Positions 35,726 through 45,169 of a stretch of 53,227 nt of DNA are shown here, in pieces (within the stretch, counting starts at the first letter, position 1; each line of letters starts with the position of its first letter). The stretch covers positions 1-53,227 of the forward strand of contig JANYHN010000069.1 of NCBI GenBank assembly GCA_025359045.1. The letters are read 5' to 3'. The notes beneath the pieces were generated by a model that did not search any database, had not been told where the DNA came from, and worked only from the letters and a program-made list of their open reading frames with translations. The translations under genes were made by a program, and so were the position numbers. This DNA comes from Hyphomicrobiales bacterium (GTDB lineage Bacteria > Pseudomonadota > Alphaproteobacteria > Rhizobiales > Aestuariivirgaceae).

Positions 35726-36721
35726 TTACTCCGGCATCTTCTCCGCGCGTGCACCCTTCTGCCACGCACGCAAGCAAATATATTCCATGATCAAGCCTGC
35801 CGCAGCACCGCTCGTAATTTCCGCATGATCATAAGGGGGTGACACTTCCACCATATCCATGCCGACAAAATTAATATTCTTCAGCCCACGGATCATTGAA
35901 GCCGCCTGATGATAAGTGAGCCCACCTGGTATTGGTGTGCCAGTAGCAGGCGCTGCCGATGGGTCGAGGCAGTCGATGTCGAAAGTTAAATAAGCCTTCT
36001 GCTTACCTACTTTTTTCTCAATCATTGAAACCAGATCGGCATTGGACGTGGCGTGCACTTCATCGGCATAGATGATCCGGAAGCCCATAGTGGTTTCACC
36101 AGCAAAGGTAGTGCGGATGCCGATTTGCACGGACTTATGCGGATCAATCAAACCCTCGCGCACGGCATAGCCAAACATTGTGCCGTGGTCGATGCGGCCG
36201 CCATTGTCGATCTCCACGTCGCGGTGGGCATCAAAATGCACCAGCGCCAATGGCCCGTGTTTTTTGTGATAGGCTTTGAGAACTGGGTAAGAGATATAAT
36301 GATCGCCACCAAGTGTAATGGTTTCGGCACCTTCCTTTAAAATTTCCGCAATATGGTTTTCCAACGTTGCTGGAAAATTTTCTTTTTTACCCCAATCAAA
36401 AAAACAATCGCCATAATCTGTCACAGCCAGCGTATCAAAAGGATCAAACATCCATGGCCAGAATGGCCCCCAGGCATTCTCAGCGGAAGCTTTGCGAATC
36501 CCCTCTGGTCCCATACGCGTTCCCGAGCGATGTGATACTGCTTGATCGAAAGGAACGCCTGTCACCGCAATATCAACGCCCGTCAGATCACGCGTATATT
36601 TGCGGCGCATGAATGAAAGCGCACCCGCATAGGTTGGCTCCCATTGCGTGCCTTTCAGATTTTCGCGGCGAAACGCTTCATCGCCCGGTGGACGGGTAAG
36701 TTTATCCATTTCAAGTGCCAT
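35726..36721 (-). CDS. speB: Agmatinase/ureohydrolase-type enzyme
   Basis: A 331-residue ureohydrolase. Metal-ligand motifs are GGDHY, VHFDAHRDVEI and FDIDCLDPSAAP, which bind the two Mn ions; the usual GGDHS is GGDHY here. The extra N-terminal 40 residues are typical of alphaproteobacterial agmatinase-like enzymes. It would give putrescine and urea from agmatine, but guanidinobutyrase or related activities are possible. The gene is 3 bp from the ABC ATPase gene, so it belongs to the pot operon. Confidence 0.85.
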   Translation of the reverse strand: MALEMDKLTRPPGDEAFRRENLKGTQWEPTYAGALSFMRRKYTRDLTGVDIAVTGVPFDQAVSHRSGTRMGPEGIRKASAENAWGPFWPWMFDPFDTLAVTDYGDCFFDWGKKENFPATLENHIAEILKEGAETITLGGDHYISYPVLKAYHKKHGPLALVHFDAHRDVEIDNGGRIDHGTMFGYAVREGLIDPHKSVQIGIRTTFAGETTMGFRIIYADEVHATSNADLVSMIEKKVGKQKAYLTFDIDCLDPSAAPATGTPIPGGLTYHQAASMIRGLKNINFVGMDMVEVSPPYDHAEITSGAAAGLIMEYICLRAWQKGARAEKMPE

Positions 36722-36724
36722 AAT

Positions 36725-37813
36725 TTACTCCGTCAATAAAAGTGCGTCTTGGGGATCAAAGCTCACCCATAGCTTCTGGCCGCGGTCAAATCCAGAGCCG
36801 CCAACGCGCGAATTATTCTGCACATTGATATCCAAATGCTGGCCGTCCGCAATATCGGCAACTACGTGACTGGTATCGCCATAATATGCCACATCACGAA
36901 TCGTCGCTTTGGCTTTGATCAGGCTCGGGCCTTTGGGTTCAGCTGTCGAAAGCTTCAGCTTCTCCGGACGTATGGCAATTGTGGCCTTGTCACCGCATGT
37001 TTTATCGGTGCCAACAGCAATCTTGCCGAGGCCCACAGCCATGCAATTGGCGGTCTTTCCCTTTTGGCCCAGCACGGCAGCTTCAATCAAATTCACCTTG
37101 CCAATAAAATCAGCCACAAACCTTGTGCGCGGTTGTTCATAGAGTTCAGCTGGTGTGGCAATCTGTTGTACAGCACCTTTATCCATCACTGCGATGCGCG
37201 TGGCCATGGAAAGTGCTTCATCTTGATCATGTGTAACAATGATGAAGGTAATGCCAACAGTTTCTTGCAAGCGCGTCAGTTCAAGCCGCATGCCATCGCG
37301 CAGCTTTGCATCAAGGGCCGAGAGTGGCTCATCAAGCAGCAAAACTTTTGGACGCTTTACCAAGGCGCGCGCCAAAGCAACACGTTGGCGTTGACCACCC
37401 GACATCTGATCCGGCTTACGCTCAGCTAGATGTTCCAATTTCACCATTTCTAAGGCTTCTAGGGTGCGGCGCTTGGCTTCATCAGCAGCCACACCAGTCA
37501 CACGCAGCCCGTATGAGACATTATCCATCACCGTCATGTGGGGAAACACGGCGTAGGATTGGAACACCATATTCGTTGGCCGCAGATTTGGAGGAGTGAA
37601 TGCCATATCCTCACCACCAATCATAATTTGCCCTTGGGTTGGTGAATCGAGCCCAGAGATCATACGCAACAAAGTGGTTTTGCCGCAGCCCGAAGGACCT
37701 AACAATGCAAAGAACTCATTTTGGGCAATGTCGATTGACACGTTATCGACGGCCATTACCCCGCCCGAAAAACGCTTAGACACATTGCGAATGGAGACGA
37801 TTGGCTCGGTCAT
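36725..37813 (-). CDS. potG: Polyamine ABC transporter ATP-binding protein
   Basis: A 362-residue ATPase of the PotA/PotG type: Walker A GPSGCGKTT (about 38-46), signature MSGGQRQRVALARAL, Walker B VLLLDEPLSALD and a C-terminal TOBE domain (about 280-360). It energises uptake by the two permeases just upstream, 1 bp away. Its specificity follows from the neighbouring putrescine-type genes; a spermidine system is the close alternative. Confidence 0.9.
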   Translation of the reverse strand: MTEPIVSIRNVSKRFSGGVMAVDNVSIDIAQNEFFALLGPSGCGKTTLLRMISGLDSPTQGQIMIGGEDMAFTPPNLRPTNMVFQSYAVFPHMTVMDNVSYGLRVTGVAADEAKRRTLEALEMVKLEHLAERKPDQMSGGQRQRVALARALVKRPKVLLLDEPLSALDAKLRDGMRLELTRLQETVGITFIIVTHDQDEALSMATRIAVMDKGAVQQIATPAELYEQPRTRFVADFIGKVNLIEAAVLGQKGKTANCMAVGLGKIAVGTDKTCGDKATIAIRPEKLKLSTAEPKGPSLIKAKATIRDVAYYGDTSHVVADIADGQHLDINVQNNSRVGGSGFDRGQKLWVSFDPQDALLLTE

Positions 37814-37814
37814 G

Positions 37815-38660
37815 TTAGGGTTTTTCCGGGTTGGCAGGGGCTTGAATTTTCATTGCGATAAAAGTGGCCAACAGTGTGATGACAATCAACACAGTTGAAG
37901 CGGCATTGATTTGCGGGGTTATAGTGGTCTTGACCATTGAGTATATCTTCACTGGGAAAGTGACTGAGTTTGGCCCTGATGAAAAGAAGGTGATGACAAA
38001 ATCATCAAGCGACAAAGTGAATGCCAAGAGGCCACCGGCAACAAGGCTGGGCATCAAAAATGGCACGATCACGTTGGTAAATGTTTGCCATTCTGTGGCG
38101 CCTAAATCCTTCGATGCTTCCTCGAGTTGACGATTAAAACCAACGAGGCGGGACCGCACGACGACAGCTACGAAAGGAAACGAGAAGGCGATATGAGCAA
38201 TAATGATATTGATCAAATTCAAGGGCCAAATCCAGTCACGCACAGCTGTCATCATGCCGGTTTTTGAATAAAAAAGTGCAAGAGCCACACCCATGCAGAT
38301 TTCTGGTACAACGATGGGGAGGGCGAGGAAGCCTTCAAAGGGCGTTTTGAATGGGAATTTGAAGCGCCATAATGCAAGCGCCGTCATGGCCCCCAGAACT
38401 GTGGAGAAAATCGTCGAGCAAAATGCAATGGCCAACGAGTTAGACAAAGCACTGAAGATGGCATCATTATGCCAAGCCTTAATGTAATTTTGAAACGTAA
38501 AGCCATGCCACACGCCAGTTTTATCAACGTTAAATGAGAAGGCAATCAACGAGGCAATCGGCGCATAAAGAAATAATAACACCAGTGCAAATAGGATTTT
38601 CAGCCAAAGGCGCGAGCCATAATCGAGTGGGCCTTGGCCCGGTTTCAATCGTGCAGCCAT
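37815..38660 (-). CDS. potI: Polyamine ABC transporter permease (PotI/PotC type)
   Basis: A 281-residue inner-membrane permease with six predicted helices and the binding-protein-dependent transport EAA-like loop (EEASKDLGATEWQTFTNVIVP). It pairs with the other permease, whose stop it overlaps by 1 nt. LSLDDFVITFFSSGP is strongly typical of PotC/PotI. Confidence 0.9.
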   Translation of the reverse strand: MAARLKPGQGPLDYGSRLWLKILFALVLLFLYAPIASLIAFSFNVDKTGVWHGFTFQNYIKAWHNDAIFSALSNSLAIAFCSTIFSTVLGAMTALALWRFKFPFKTPFEGFLALPIVVPEICMGVALALFYSKTGMMTAVRDWIWPLNLINIIIAHIAFSFPFVAVVVRSRLVGFNRQLEEASKDLGATEWQTFTNVIVPFLMPSLVAGGLLAFTLSLDDFVITFFSSGPNSVTFPVKIYSMVKTTITPQINAASTVLIVITLLATFIAMKIQAPANPEKP

Positions 38661-39532
38661 TATGCGTCAACTCCCTTAGACCTGCGGGTCAGCATGGCAC
38701 GGACGAAAAGAACAAAGAATGTTGCATACATCAAGATGAAAGAAAGGGCCGCGCCAAACGGCCAGTTATTGGCTTCGCCGAATTGGTTTTGAATTGCATT
38801 TCCAATCATCCAATTGTTGGGGCCGCCCAACAAATCTGATGTGAGAAATGAACCAAGGCATGGGATGAAAACCAAAATAATTCCGGTGATCACGCCAGGC
38901 ATAGTGAGTGGAAGTGTAACGCTCCAGAATGTTCTTGGCTGGCTTGCGCCCAAATCAAGACTCGCTTCCAAATAGGATTTATCGAGTTTTTCAATCGTGG
39001 AATAAAGCGGCAGCACCATGAAAGGCAAATAAACATAAACCAGCCCCATGATCACGGCGCTTGTTCCAAACAGAATATCAGTCTGCGGCAAATGAAAGAA
39101 ACCCAGAGCCTGATTGAGAAACCCATTGGTGCGCATCACCTGAATGAGCGCGTAGGTTCGGATCAATAAATTTATCCAGAATGGCAGGATGAGAAGAAGC
39201 AACAAAATCGGCCGCCATTTAGGGGAGGAAAAACACACAGCAAAGGCCAGCGGATAGGCCAGCAAAAGGGAGACCACTGTGGCAATGGCGCTCCAAAGCA
39301 CCGCTCGTCCAAGCAGAACCAGATAGCTCGAACCGGCGGCATCAACATAATTTGTGATAGTCGAAAAGTAGTTGTAATCGAGAATGGAGGTTTCACCATT
39401 CACAATAGCCTTTGATGAAAAGGACAAAACAAACAGAAACCCCATAGGTACCACAAAGAAAAACAACATCCAGAATGTGCCCGGCGTCATCAATGTGAAA
39501 AAGACTTTTCTAAAGTCCTTCCAATTATCCAA
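38660..39532 (-). CDS. potH: Polyamine ABC transporter permease (PotH/PotB type)
   Basis: A 290-residue inner-membrane permease with six helices and the EAA-like loop (EASLDLGASQPRTFWSVTLP). LLILPFWINLLIRTYA is the PotB/PotH hallmark. It lies 84 bp behind the binding-protein gene with a strong hairpin between, and overlaps the next permease by 1 nt. Confidence 0.9.
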   Translation of the reverse strand: MDNWKDFRKVFFTLMTPGTFWMLFFFVVPMGFLFVLSFSSKAIVNGETSILDYNYFSTITNYVDAAGSSYLVLLGRAVLWSAIATVVSLLLAYPLAFAVCFSSPKWRPILLLLLILPFWINLLIRTYALIQVMRTNGFLNQALGFFHLPQTDILFGTSAVIMGLVYVYLPFMVLPLYSTIEKLDKSYLEASLDLGASQPRTFWSVTLPLTMPGVITGIILVFIPCLGSFLTSDLLGGPNNWMIGNAIQNQFGEANNWPFGAALSFILMYATFFVLFVRAMLTRRSKGVDA

Positions 39533-39583
39533 ATTCCCTGCTCCCGCTATCCGAGCTGTTGCCGCCCGTTCAACCGTAATGAA

Positions 39584-39610
39584 AAGAGCGGCTGGATGCC
39601 AGCCGCTCTT
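39584..39610 (-). terminator. Intra-operon hairpin/terminator after the polyamine-binding protein gene
   Basis: A 12-bp perfect stem AAGAGCGGCTGG/CCAGCCGCTCTT with a 3-nt loop, followed on the minus strand by TTTT. It starts 7 nt after the potF stop and precedes the permease genes. Partial termination would give more binding protein than permease. Confidence 0.85.
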
Positions 39611-39616
39611 GTTTGA

Positions 39617-40690
39617 CTAAGCTGCTTGAATTGCAGTCCACAATTCGTCGCGATATTTGGTTGCATCTTCACCGAGATATTTACCAGGATCGCATAGGGC
39701 TAACTGCTCAGCGGACGGGAAGATGTTGTGGTTATTCTTGTATTCATCGTCCATCAGGGCACGGCCCGCCGCATTTGGCGTAGCGTAGCCGATGGTTTTG
39801 ACGATGTTGGCGTTGTTTTGCCCATCCAAGATAAAGTTCAAGAAAGCATGCGCATTTTCTGGATGTGGTGCGCCTGCAGCAATGGCTACCGTATCTTGCC
39901 AACGGTTTGATCCTTCTTTGGGAATGACATAACCCAAATCATTGGACGTATCTGCTTTTATCACCTGCACGATATCACCAGAATATTCAGCGCAAACATC
40001 AACGTCACCTGATGCAAGTAGATCTTGCCCATTGTCTTTTGCAAAAATCTTGATGTTCTTTTTCGACGCAATCAGCAAGTCTTTAGCTTTGCCAAGTTCG
40101 GTCGCATCGGTCGAATTCCAATTATAGCCGAGCGTTTTCAAAGCAATTCCAAAGCCAAATTCGGCTGTGCCTTGGATTGAAATACGGCCCGCGTAAGTTG
40201 GATCATCCAGCAATAAATGCCATGAATCAGGTGTCGCCTTGGCTTTTGACTTGCGGTAGCCAATACCAAAAGTTCCCCACATGTAGGCCAATGAATATTT
40301 CCGACCTGGATCAAAATCAGCGTCTTGAAATTCTTTGTCGAGATTGGCGATGTTTGGAACCTTTGCATGGTCAATGGGCATCAACATGTTGGCCTTGACC
40401 ATCCGTTCAATGTAGTTGCTCGACGGAACAATGACGTCATAGCCAGGATTACCTGCTTTCAATTTGGCAAACAGTTCGTCATTGCTACCAAACAGATCCA
40501 TTTTGGCTTCGATACCCGTCGCCGAGCTGAAATCAGCGAGGGTTGTTTCGCCAATATATGTATCCCAATTATAGACGTTCAGTTTCTTTTCTTCAGCTGC
40601 CATGGATTTATAAGGCATCAGGGTGATACCAACCATTGCGGCCCCTGCACCTTTGAGAAGTTGGCGACGATTGCTTTTTAAATTATTCAC
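39617..40690 (-). CDS. potF: Periplasmic polyamine-binding protein (PotF/PotD type)
   Basis: A 357-residue binding protein with a Tat-like or Sec N-terminus (NRRQLLKGAGAAMVGITLMP, about 7-26). The mature part shows LNVYNWDTYIGETTLADF, typical of PotD/PotF, and DVIVPSSNYIERM and CAEYSGDIVQV, which line the polyamine site. It would capture putrescine or spermidine and hand it to the permeases. It is followed by a strong hairpin and preceded by the aminotransferase gene 77 bp upstream. Confidence 0.92.
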   Translation of the reverse strand: MNNLKSNRRQLLKGAGAAMVGITLMPYKSMAAEEKKLNVYNWDTYIGETTLADFSSATGIEAKMDLFGSNDELFAKLKAGNPGYDVIVPSSNYIERMVKANMLMPIDHAKVPNIANLDKEFQDADFDPGRKYSLAYMWGTFGIGYRKSKAKATPDSWHLLLDDPTYAGRISIQGTAEFGFGIALKTLGYNWNSTDATELGKAKDLLIASKKNIKIFAKDNGQDLLASGDVDVCAEYSGDIVQVIKADTSNDLGYVIPKEGSNRWQDTVAIAAGAPHPENAHAFLNFILDGQNNANIVKTIGYATPNAAGRALMDDEYKNNHNIFPSAEQLALCDPGKYLGEDATKYRDELWTAIQAA

Positions 40691-40767
40691 AGTTTTCTCC
40701 CGAGATTATCTGTTGAAGTGTCAAATCAAACGAAGGCGAATTTAGAATGCACGGCAATTAATTATTT

Positions 40768-42150
40768 TTACATCTCCGACTTCACATCAGCATAGGTCTT
40801 GTCCAATGCGAAGCGCACAAGTCTAATCATCTCATCAATTTCTTTCTTTGAAATAATGAAAGGAGGAGACAGGACCATCGTATCCCAGCAGGCGCGCATG
40901 ATCAGGCCGTTGTTGATCGAATGATCGCGGCAGATCGTTCCAACGCGCCCACAGTCGAGGAAGCGTTCACGGGTCTTCTTGTTTTTAGCAATTTCAATGG
41001 CACCGATCAATCCGACCGAGCGCGTTTCACCAACGATCGGATGATCATTCAGCGATGCCAAGGCAGCAGCAAAATAAGGTGCCAGTTCAGCAACACGTTC
41101 AACTAATTTTTCATCTTCAATAATTTCGATGTTTTTCAGTGCTACGGCTGAACACACGGGATGGCCCGCATAGGTCATACCGTGATAGAACTCGCCGCCT
41201 TTTTCGAAGAAATCTTTGATTAAGTGATCAGAGAATGCAGCGGCACCAATCGGCTGGTAACCAGACGACAAGCCCTTGGCCATCGCCACAATATCAGGGT
41301 CAAAACCAAAAGTTTCAAAGCCAAACCAGTTGCCCGTGCGCCCAAAGCCGCAGATCACTTCATCAGCCACAATCAACACGCCATATTTTTTGCAAATGCG
41401 CTGCACTTCTGGCCAATAAGTTGACGGTGGAATTAAAACGCCAGCGGCACCTTGAATAGGCTCACCATAAAACGCGGCCACATTATCTGGCCCGAGTTCG
41501 AGAATTTTCTTTTCCAATTCTTGTGCCGCTTCAAGGCCAAATTCTTCCGGCGTTTTTTCACCACCAAAATCATACCAATAAGGCTGCTGAATATGGTGGA
41601 AGCCCGGAAGCAAATCACCGCCCTGCCCGTGCATGGCCGGAAATCCACCTAAGTTTGAAGCGACCCAAGTTGAGCCATGATAACCACGACGCCGGGCAAT
41701 GATGTTTTGGCGATAGGGCTTACCCATCAGTTTCCAGTAATGGCGGATGAAACGCACAATCGTATCATTGGTTTCGCTGCCGGAATTGGCAAAGAAAATG
41801 TGTTTGAAACGCTCTGGCAACACGCTCGAGATTTTCTCTGCAAGCATCGTGGTTGGCACTGTCGTAGTTTTGAAAAAGGTGTTGTAAAACGGCAGATCTT
41901 GCATTTGCTTGTAAGCAACTTCGGCCAATTCCTTGCGGCCATAGCCAATGTTCACGCACCAAAGACCGGCCATGCCGTCTAAAATTTTATTGCCCTTCCC
42001 GTCCCAGATATAAACACCATCCGCATGGGTCATCACCCGCGGGCCGCCATTGGCGTGAAACGCTTTATGATCCGTGAACGGATGAAAATGATGGGCGATA
42101 TCGGCTTTAACGATTTCTTCGAGATTGATGTTTTTTGGGACGACGTTCAT
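40768..42150 (-). CDS. spuC: Putrescine-type class III aminotransferase (SpuC-like)
   Basis: A 460-residue PLP transaminase. Lys in AMAKGLSSGYQPIGA is the cofactor lysine, VLIVADEVICGFGRTGNWFG holds the Asp, and GSETNDTIVRFIRHYW is the phosphate-binding region. The family transfers the amino group of putrescine or other diamines to pyruvate. I chose ATG 42150 with GGAG 8 nt upstream rather than ATG 42201. It gives a second route for putrescine beside PuuAB. Beta-alanine-type substrates remain possible. Confidence 0.87.
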   Translation of the reverse strand: MNVVPKNINLEEIVKADIAHHFHPFTDHKAFHANGGPRVMTHADGVYIWDGKGNKILDGMAGLWCVNIGYGRKELAEVAYKQMQDLPFYNTFFKTTTVPTTMLAEKISSVLPERFKHIFFANSGSETNDTIVRFIRHYWKLMGKPYRQNIIARRRGYHGSTWVASNLGGFPAMHGQGGDLLPGFHHIQQPYWYDFGGEKTPEEFGLEAAQELEKKILELGPDNVAAFYGEPIQGAAGVLIPPSTYWPEVQRICKKYGVLIVADEVICGFGRTGNWFGFETFGFDPDIVAMAKGLSSGYQPIGAAAFSDHLIKDFFEKGGEFYHGMTYAGHPVCSAVALKNIEIIEDEKLVERVAELAPYFAAALASLNDHPIVGETRSVGLIGAIEIAKNKKTRERFLDCGRVGTICRDHSINNGLIMRACWDTMVLSPPFIISKKEIDEMIRLVRFALDKTYADVKSEM

Positions 42151-42453
42151 GATAGTGCTCCAGATACGAAAAGGGTTCCAGCGTTGAAAGGCTGGTTTCA
42201 CATAACAATCAGGGCAGAAATGCTAAGGCTTGAATCCAATACGCGCGCAATTGACCATAACGTCATCGCGTAGTGTCCGACCAATAATGGTAGAATGGAT
42301 TTTCATTTATGTACTATGGCAGTTTGATTGCGAAAATGCAAATTGCTGCCAACTGCCCTCAACCACCTGTAAATTTTCGGGCGCTACAACGGTCTTTACA
42401 TAACTTTGCAACTTCGGCCTCTGCGCAGAAGCGTTAGTGCCCGTTCTTTTGCT
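42151..42453. other. Gene-free stretch left of the copA remnant
   Basis: Holds the spuC promoter side (minus strand) and no gene I can support. A 42-codon plus-strand frame (42309-42437) lacks a good ribosome site. The minus strand has a long open frame without a usable start. No complete IS or RNA gene is visible. Confidence 0.5.
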
Positions 42454-42573
42454 GAAGGCGTCCTTTATCCATTCTTCGGAATTTTGTTCTTTCCCATGAT
42501 TGCAGCAGCAGCGATGGCTTTGAGTTCGGTCAGCGTGATCGGCAATGCCCTTCGATTGAAAGGATCATCTTAG
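42454..42573 (+). pseudogene. C-terminal remnant of a copper-translocating P-type ATPase (copA)
   Basis: The frame reads [20 protein letters not shown], then [19 protein letters not shown] and a stop. This is the last membrane-helix pair and ending of CopA-type P1B ATPases, whose C-terminus reads YPFFG...[19 protein letters not shown]. All catalytic domains (DKTGT, ATP site, CPC) are missing. Upstream the frame continues (SVSARSFA) but no longer looks like CopA. It converges on the mmpL/hpnN gene, 31 bp away. Confidence 0.88.
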
Positions 42574-42604
42574 GCGGGTTTACCCAAACCCTCATACTTA
42601 AACC

Positions 42605-45169
42605 CTAAACCTTTCGAAAATAGAGACACAAGGGCCTTAGCAAAAAGCCTATAACAAGTGTTGCCAGCGTGCTTCCGACCAAAAACAAATTTCCAAAGAT
42701 TTGAGCTCGCTCGATATTGAGAAGATAGATCGGAATGGCACAGCCTGTAATGATTATAATCGGTAACCAAGCCTCCACGGCATGAAGCGCGCCTGGCAAA
42801 CCGGAATTTGAAATTTCAGCTTTCAAGAACGCTGATGCCAGCAAGCTGAATAATAAGGAAAGCAAAGCCATAGCGATGAATAAGAGTTCAGAAGAAAGTT
42901 CGGTGCGTTCAAACCCTAAACCGCCTACGGATAATAAGACGAAAGCCAAACTTGTTAGAAAAGCGGCGGCAACGCCAGCTGCTTCACCAATGGCTAAACT
43001 GGTAACAACAAATCCTACAAAAACGCTCGATATAAGTACAATAAGAATAGATGACTTTGTGGCTTGTTGCTGTTGATCTATCACCAACGAAGGGTGAGCC
43101 ACATTCAAGCCCTGCTGCAAAAGTATTCGTGCCAGCGAAGCATTGGTCTCGCCTTGGACCGGTGTCACTTCAAGGCGGTACACATTGTCAGCAGACAGAA
43201 ACAGAGTTTTCAGTCTCGCATCCAGCTCCTCCAGATTTGGTTCCTCAATGGCCACCAGTTGATTGGCGCGATCATGCAACGCATTGAATCTACCAAAGAT
43301 GCGATTTTCGAATTCGATAACTTCAGCATTGCTGCTGGTGGCAGACAGTAATGCCAAACTGCGCCTGAATTCGTCTGCTGCTTTGCGCAACTCAGGGCGG
43401 GTTGCGGGCTCTGCGGCGATGTCACTTAAACTATCTTGCAACGTTGAAATTTGGTCGCGCAAATCGTCAGGTGTTTGAGCGACCAAGGATCCAATCTTTG
43501 GAAACTGATCTTGTAGTGGTGCAAGCGCTTGTTTCTTCGCTTCGACATCCTGAGGTAAAAATGCGCCCAGCCACCTAACAGCTTTTGCTTGCGGGATGAG
43601 CATTAATTGCAGCAGAAATTCCTGAGCTTCATCAAGGTTTGAGGCAACGATATTAACAGGTGGATCAGCCGTATCGTTCAAAACTTGTGTCTTTAAAACA
43701 TTGGGCGCAACAAATAACCCCGCACAGGCTGCAACCAGTAATGCGAGTGTCAGAATCGTTCTTAAACCCCGCCAAGCTTTGTTATCGAAAATCGCGGCCA
43801 GCAACGGCACAATCCAGTCTTGCGCTTGCCAAAAAGTCGGTCTGCCAGAAAGCCCGATTATTGCAGGTGCGACCATGGTGCTTGCTATGAAAGATGCAAA
43901 TATACCAATGCTGGCAACAGCACTTGGAAAAGCTGTAGTTCGGCCCCACAAAGCCAAAAATCCTATCCACACGGCAATGCCGATGGCTGCCTGCCAAGCA
44001 ATGCCGGAACCTTGCTTTTGTGCAGCAAACATGATGGCCGTTTCCGTTGGGCGACTTTCAGACATTGCCTCAACGTTTGCGAACCCCGCTCGCGCTGCCA
44101 TAATCACTGCACTGAATCCTATTCCCACATAGATAGGCCAGAGTGCAATCACCTGTGCGGGCAATACAAAGCATGCAAAAACCGCCGCAATTGAAATTCC
44201 TGCCGCCATAGGCAAGCCAATCATGACAATAAGATTGACACGACCCAGCACCGAATAGAGCCCTATGAAACACAACAGGCATCCCATAAAAATGGCTTGG
44301 ACGATACGGTTCTGCGGCACAAGCTGAGGCGAAACCTCCGGTGTTTTATGAAGCGGGCGTTCGGCCAACAGATGCGTTGTTTTGTCTTGCTCCAATGTTT
44401 TCAAACTTTGCGCCAGAAACAAATCCACGTTTTCGGTCTGACCCTCTTTCGGAAGAACCAACACCAAAGCTGCAGTCGGAGTGGGATCTAAACTGAGGCC
44501 GGCAATTTGTGTCCAATCAACGGGTTCATTTGTGCCCTGCATCAGCCCCTGCAATGATTTTGCAGATTGCAAAAATAACTCGTCGAGGCCTTGTGGATCG
44601 CGCCCCTGCTTTATCGTCGCAGAAACTTCATTGACCAAAGTCGCCAGACTTTCTGCACTTGGGGCTTCAGCGATTGCTGAGAAAAGCGGGCGCAACGAAA
44701 GTGCATAAGCCACACGCGTATCAATTTCGGCTTTTGAGTAGTATAAAATAGCGTGGTCTTCGTAATAACGCCCTGTTCCCGGCGCAAACACAAGATCAAA
44801 TTTGTCTTTTTGGGCTTCGAGTGTTTTGACCAACGTCTCTCGGGCTTGGCTCAGAGCTTGCGGACTAGCATTGTTCAACGTGATTGTGATGAGCGATTCC
44901 AAATGTGGAAAATTCTGATTTAGAATTTTCATATTTTCCAACGGCGTTGAATCTATTGTGAAATCAAATTGGCTTTGCTCGACAAATGAAATTTTTTGGA
45001 CAGCCAGATAACTCGCCACTCCGATGATGGTGGACCAAACGAGCAGAACGAAGGTTGCATTACGAAATGCAAAGCGCGCAATTTTCGCAAAAATGTTAGG
45101 TTGAAGTCGTTGCGGCCGGGGTTCAGGGCTATAATCGTCAAACAATGTTTTTCTGGGAATGCGATCCAT
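42605..45169 (-). CDS. RND/MMPL-family lipid transporter, HpnN-like
   Basis: An 854-residue inner-membrane protein: N-terminal helix (about 38-55), large periplasmic loop, a helix bundle (about 280-430), second helix (about 470-490) and second loop, and a final bundle (about 720-854). This is the two-lobed MMPL layout, and length and order resemble hopanoid transporter HpnN. No hopanoid gene is present. Its ATG shares one nt with the pssA stop (TGATG), so it is translationally coupled to psd-pssA; a phospholipid-related cargo is inference. Confidence 0.82.
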   Translation of the reverse strand: MDRIPRKTLFDDYSPEPRPQRLQPNIFAKIARFAFRNATFVLLVWSTIIGVASYLAVQKISFVEQSQFDFTIDSTPLENMKILNQNFPHLESLITITLNNASPQALSQARETLVKTLEAQKDKFDLVFAPGTGRYYEDHAILYYSKAEIDTRVAYALSLRPLFSAIAEAPSAESLATLVNEVSATIKQGRDPQGLDELFLQSAKSLQGLMQGTNEPVDWTQIAGLSLDPTPTAALVLVLPKEGQTENVDLFLAQSLKTLEQDKTTHLLAERPLHKTPEVSPQLVPQNRIVQAIFMGCLLCFIGLYSVLGRVNLIVMIGLPMAAGISIAAVFACFVLPAQVIALWPIYVGIGFSAVIMAARAGFANVEAMSESRPTETAIMFAAQKQGSGIAWQAAIGIAVWIGFLALWGRTTAFPSAVASIGIFASFIASTMVAPAIIGLSGRPTFWQAQDWIVPLLAAIFDNKAWRGLRTILTLALLVAACAGLFVAPNVLKTQVLNDTADPPVNIVASNLDEAQEFLLQLMLIPQAKAVRWLGAFLPQDVEAKKQALAPLQDQFPKIGSLVAQTPDDLRDQISTLQDSLSDIAAEPATRPELRKAADEFRRSLALLSATSSNAEVIEFENRIFGRFNALHDRANQLVAIEEPNLEELDARLKTLFLSADNVYRLEVTPVQGETNASLARILLQQGLNVAHPSLVIDQQQQATKSSILIVLISSVFVGFVVTSLAIGEAAGVAAAFLTSLAFVLLSVGGLGFERTELSSELLFIAMALLSLLFSLLASAFLKAEISNSGLPGALHAVEAWLPIIIITGCAIPIYLLNIERAQIFGNLFLVGSTLATLVIGFLLRPLCLYFRKV

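Noticed and set aside
42309..42437. 42-codon plus-strand frame in the gap before the copA remnant
   Set aside because: No Shine-Dalgarno and no similarity I recognise; likely chance.
42310..42570. Long minus-strand open frame of about 87 codons opposite the copA remnant, with protein-like codons in its second half
   Set aside because: It has no usable ATG or GTG near its beginning, and half of it is antisense to the clear CopA tail. It might be a decayed gene end, but I cannot support it.
42576..42605. Telomere-like AAACCCT repeats
   Set aside because: Only three short imperfect copies at the mmpL 3' end; too few to be a feature.
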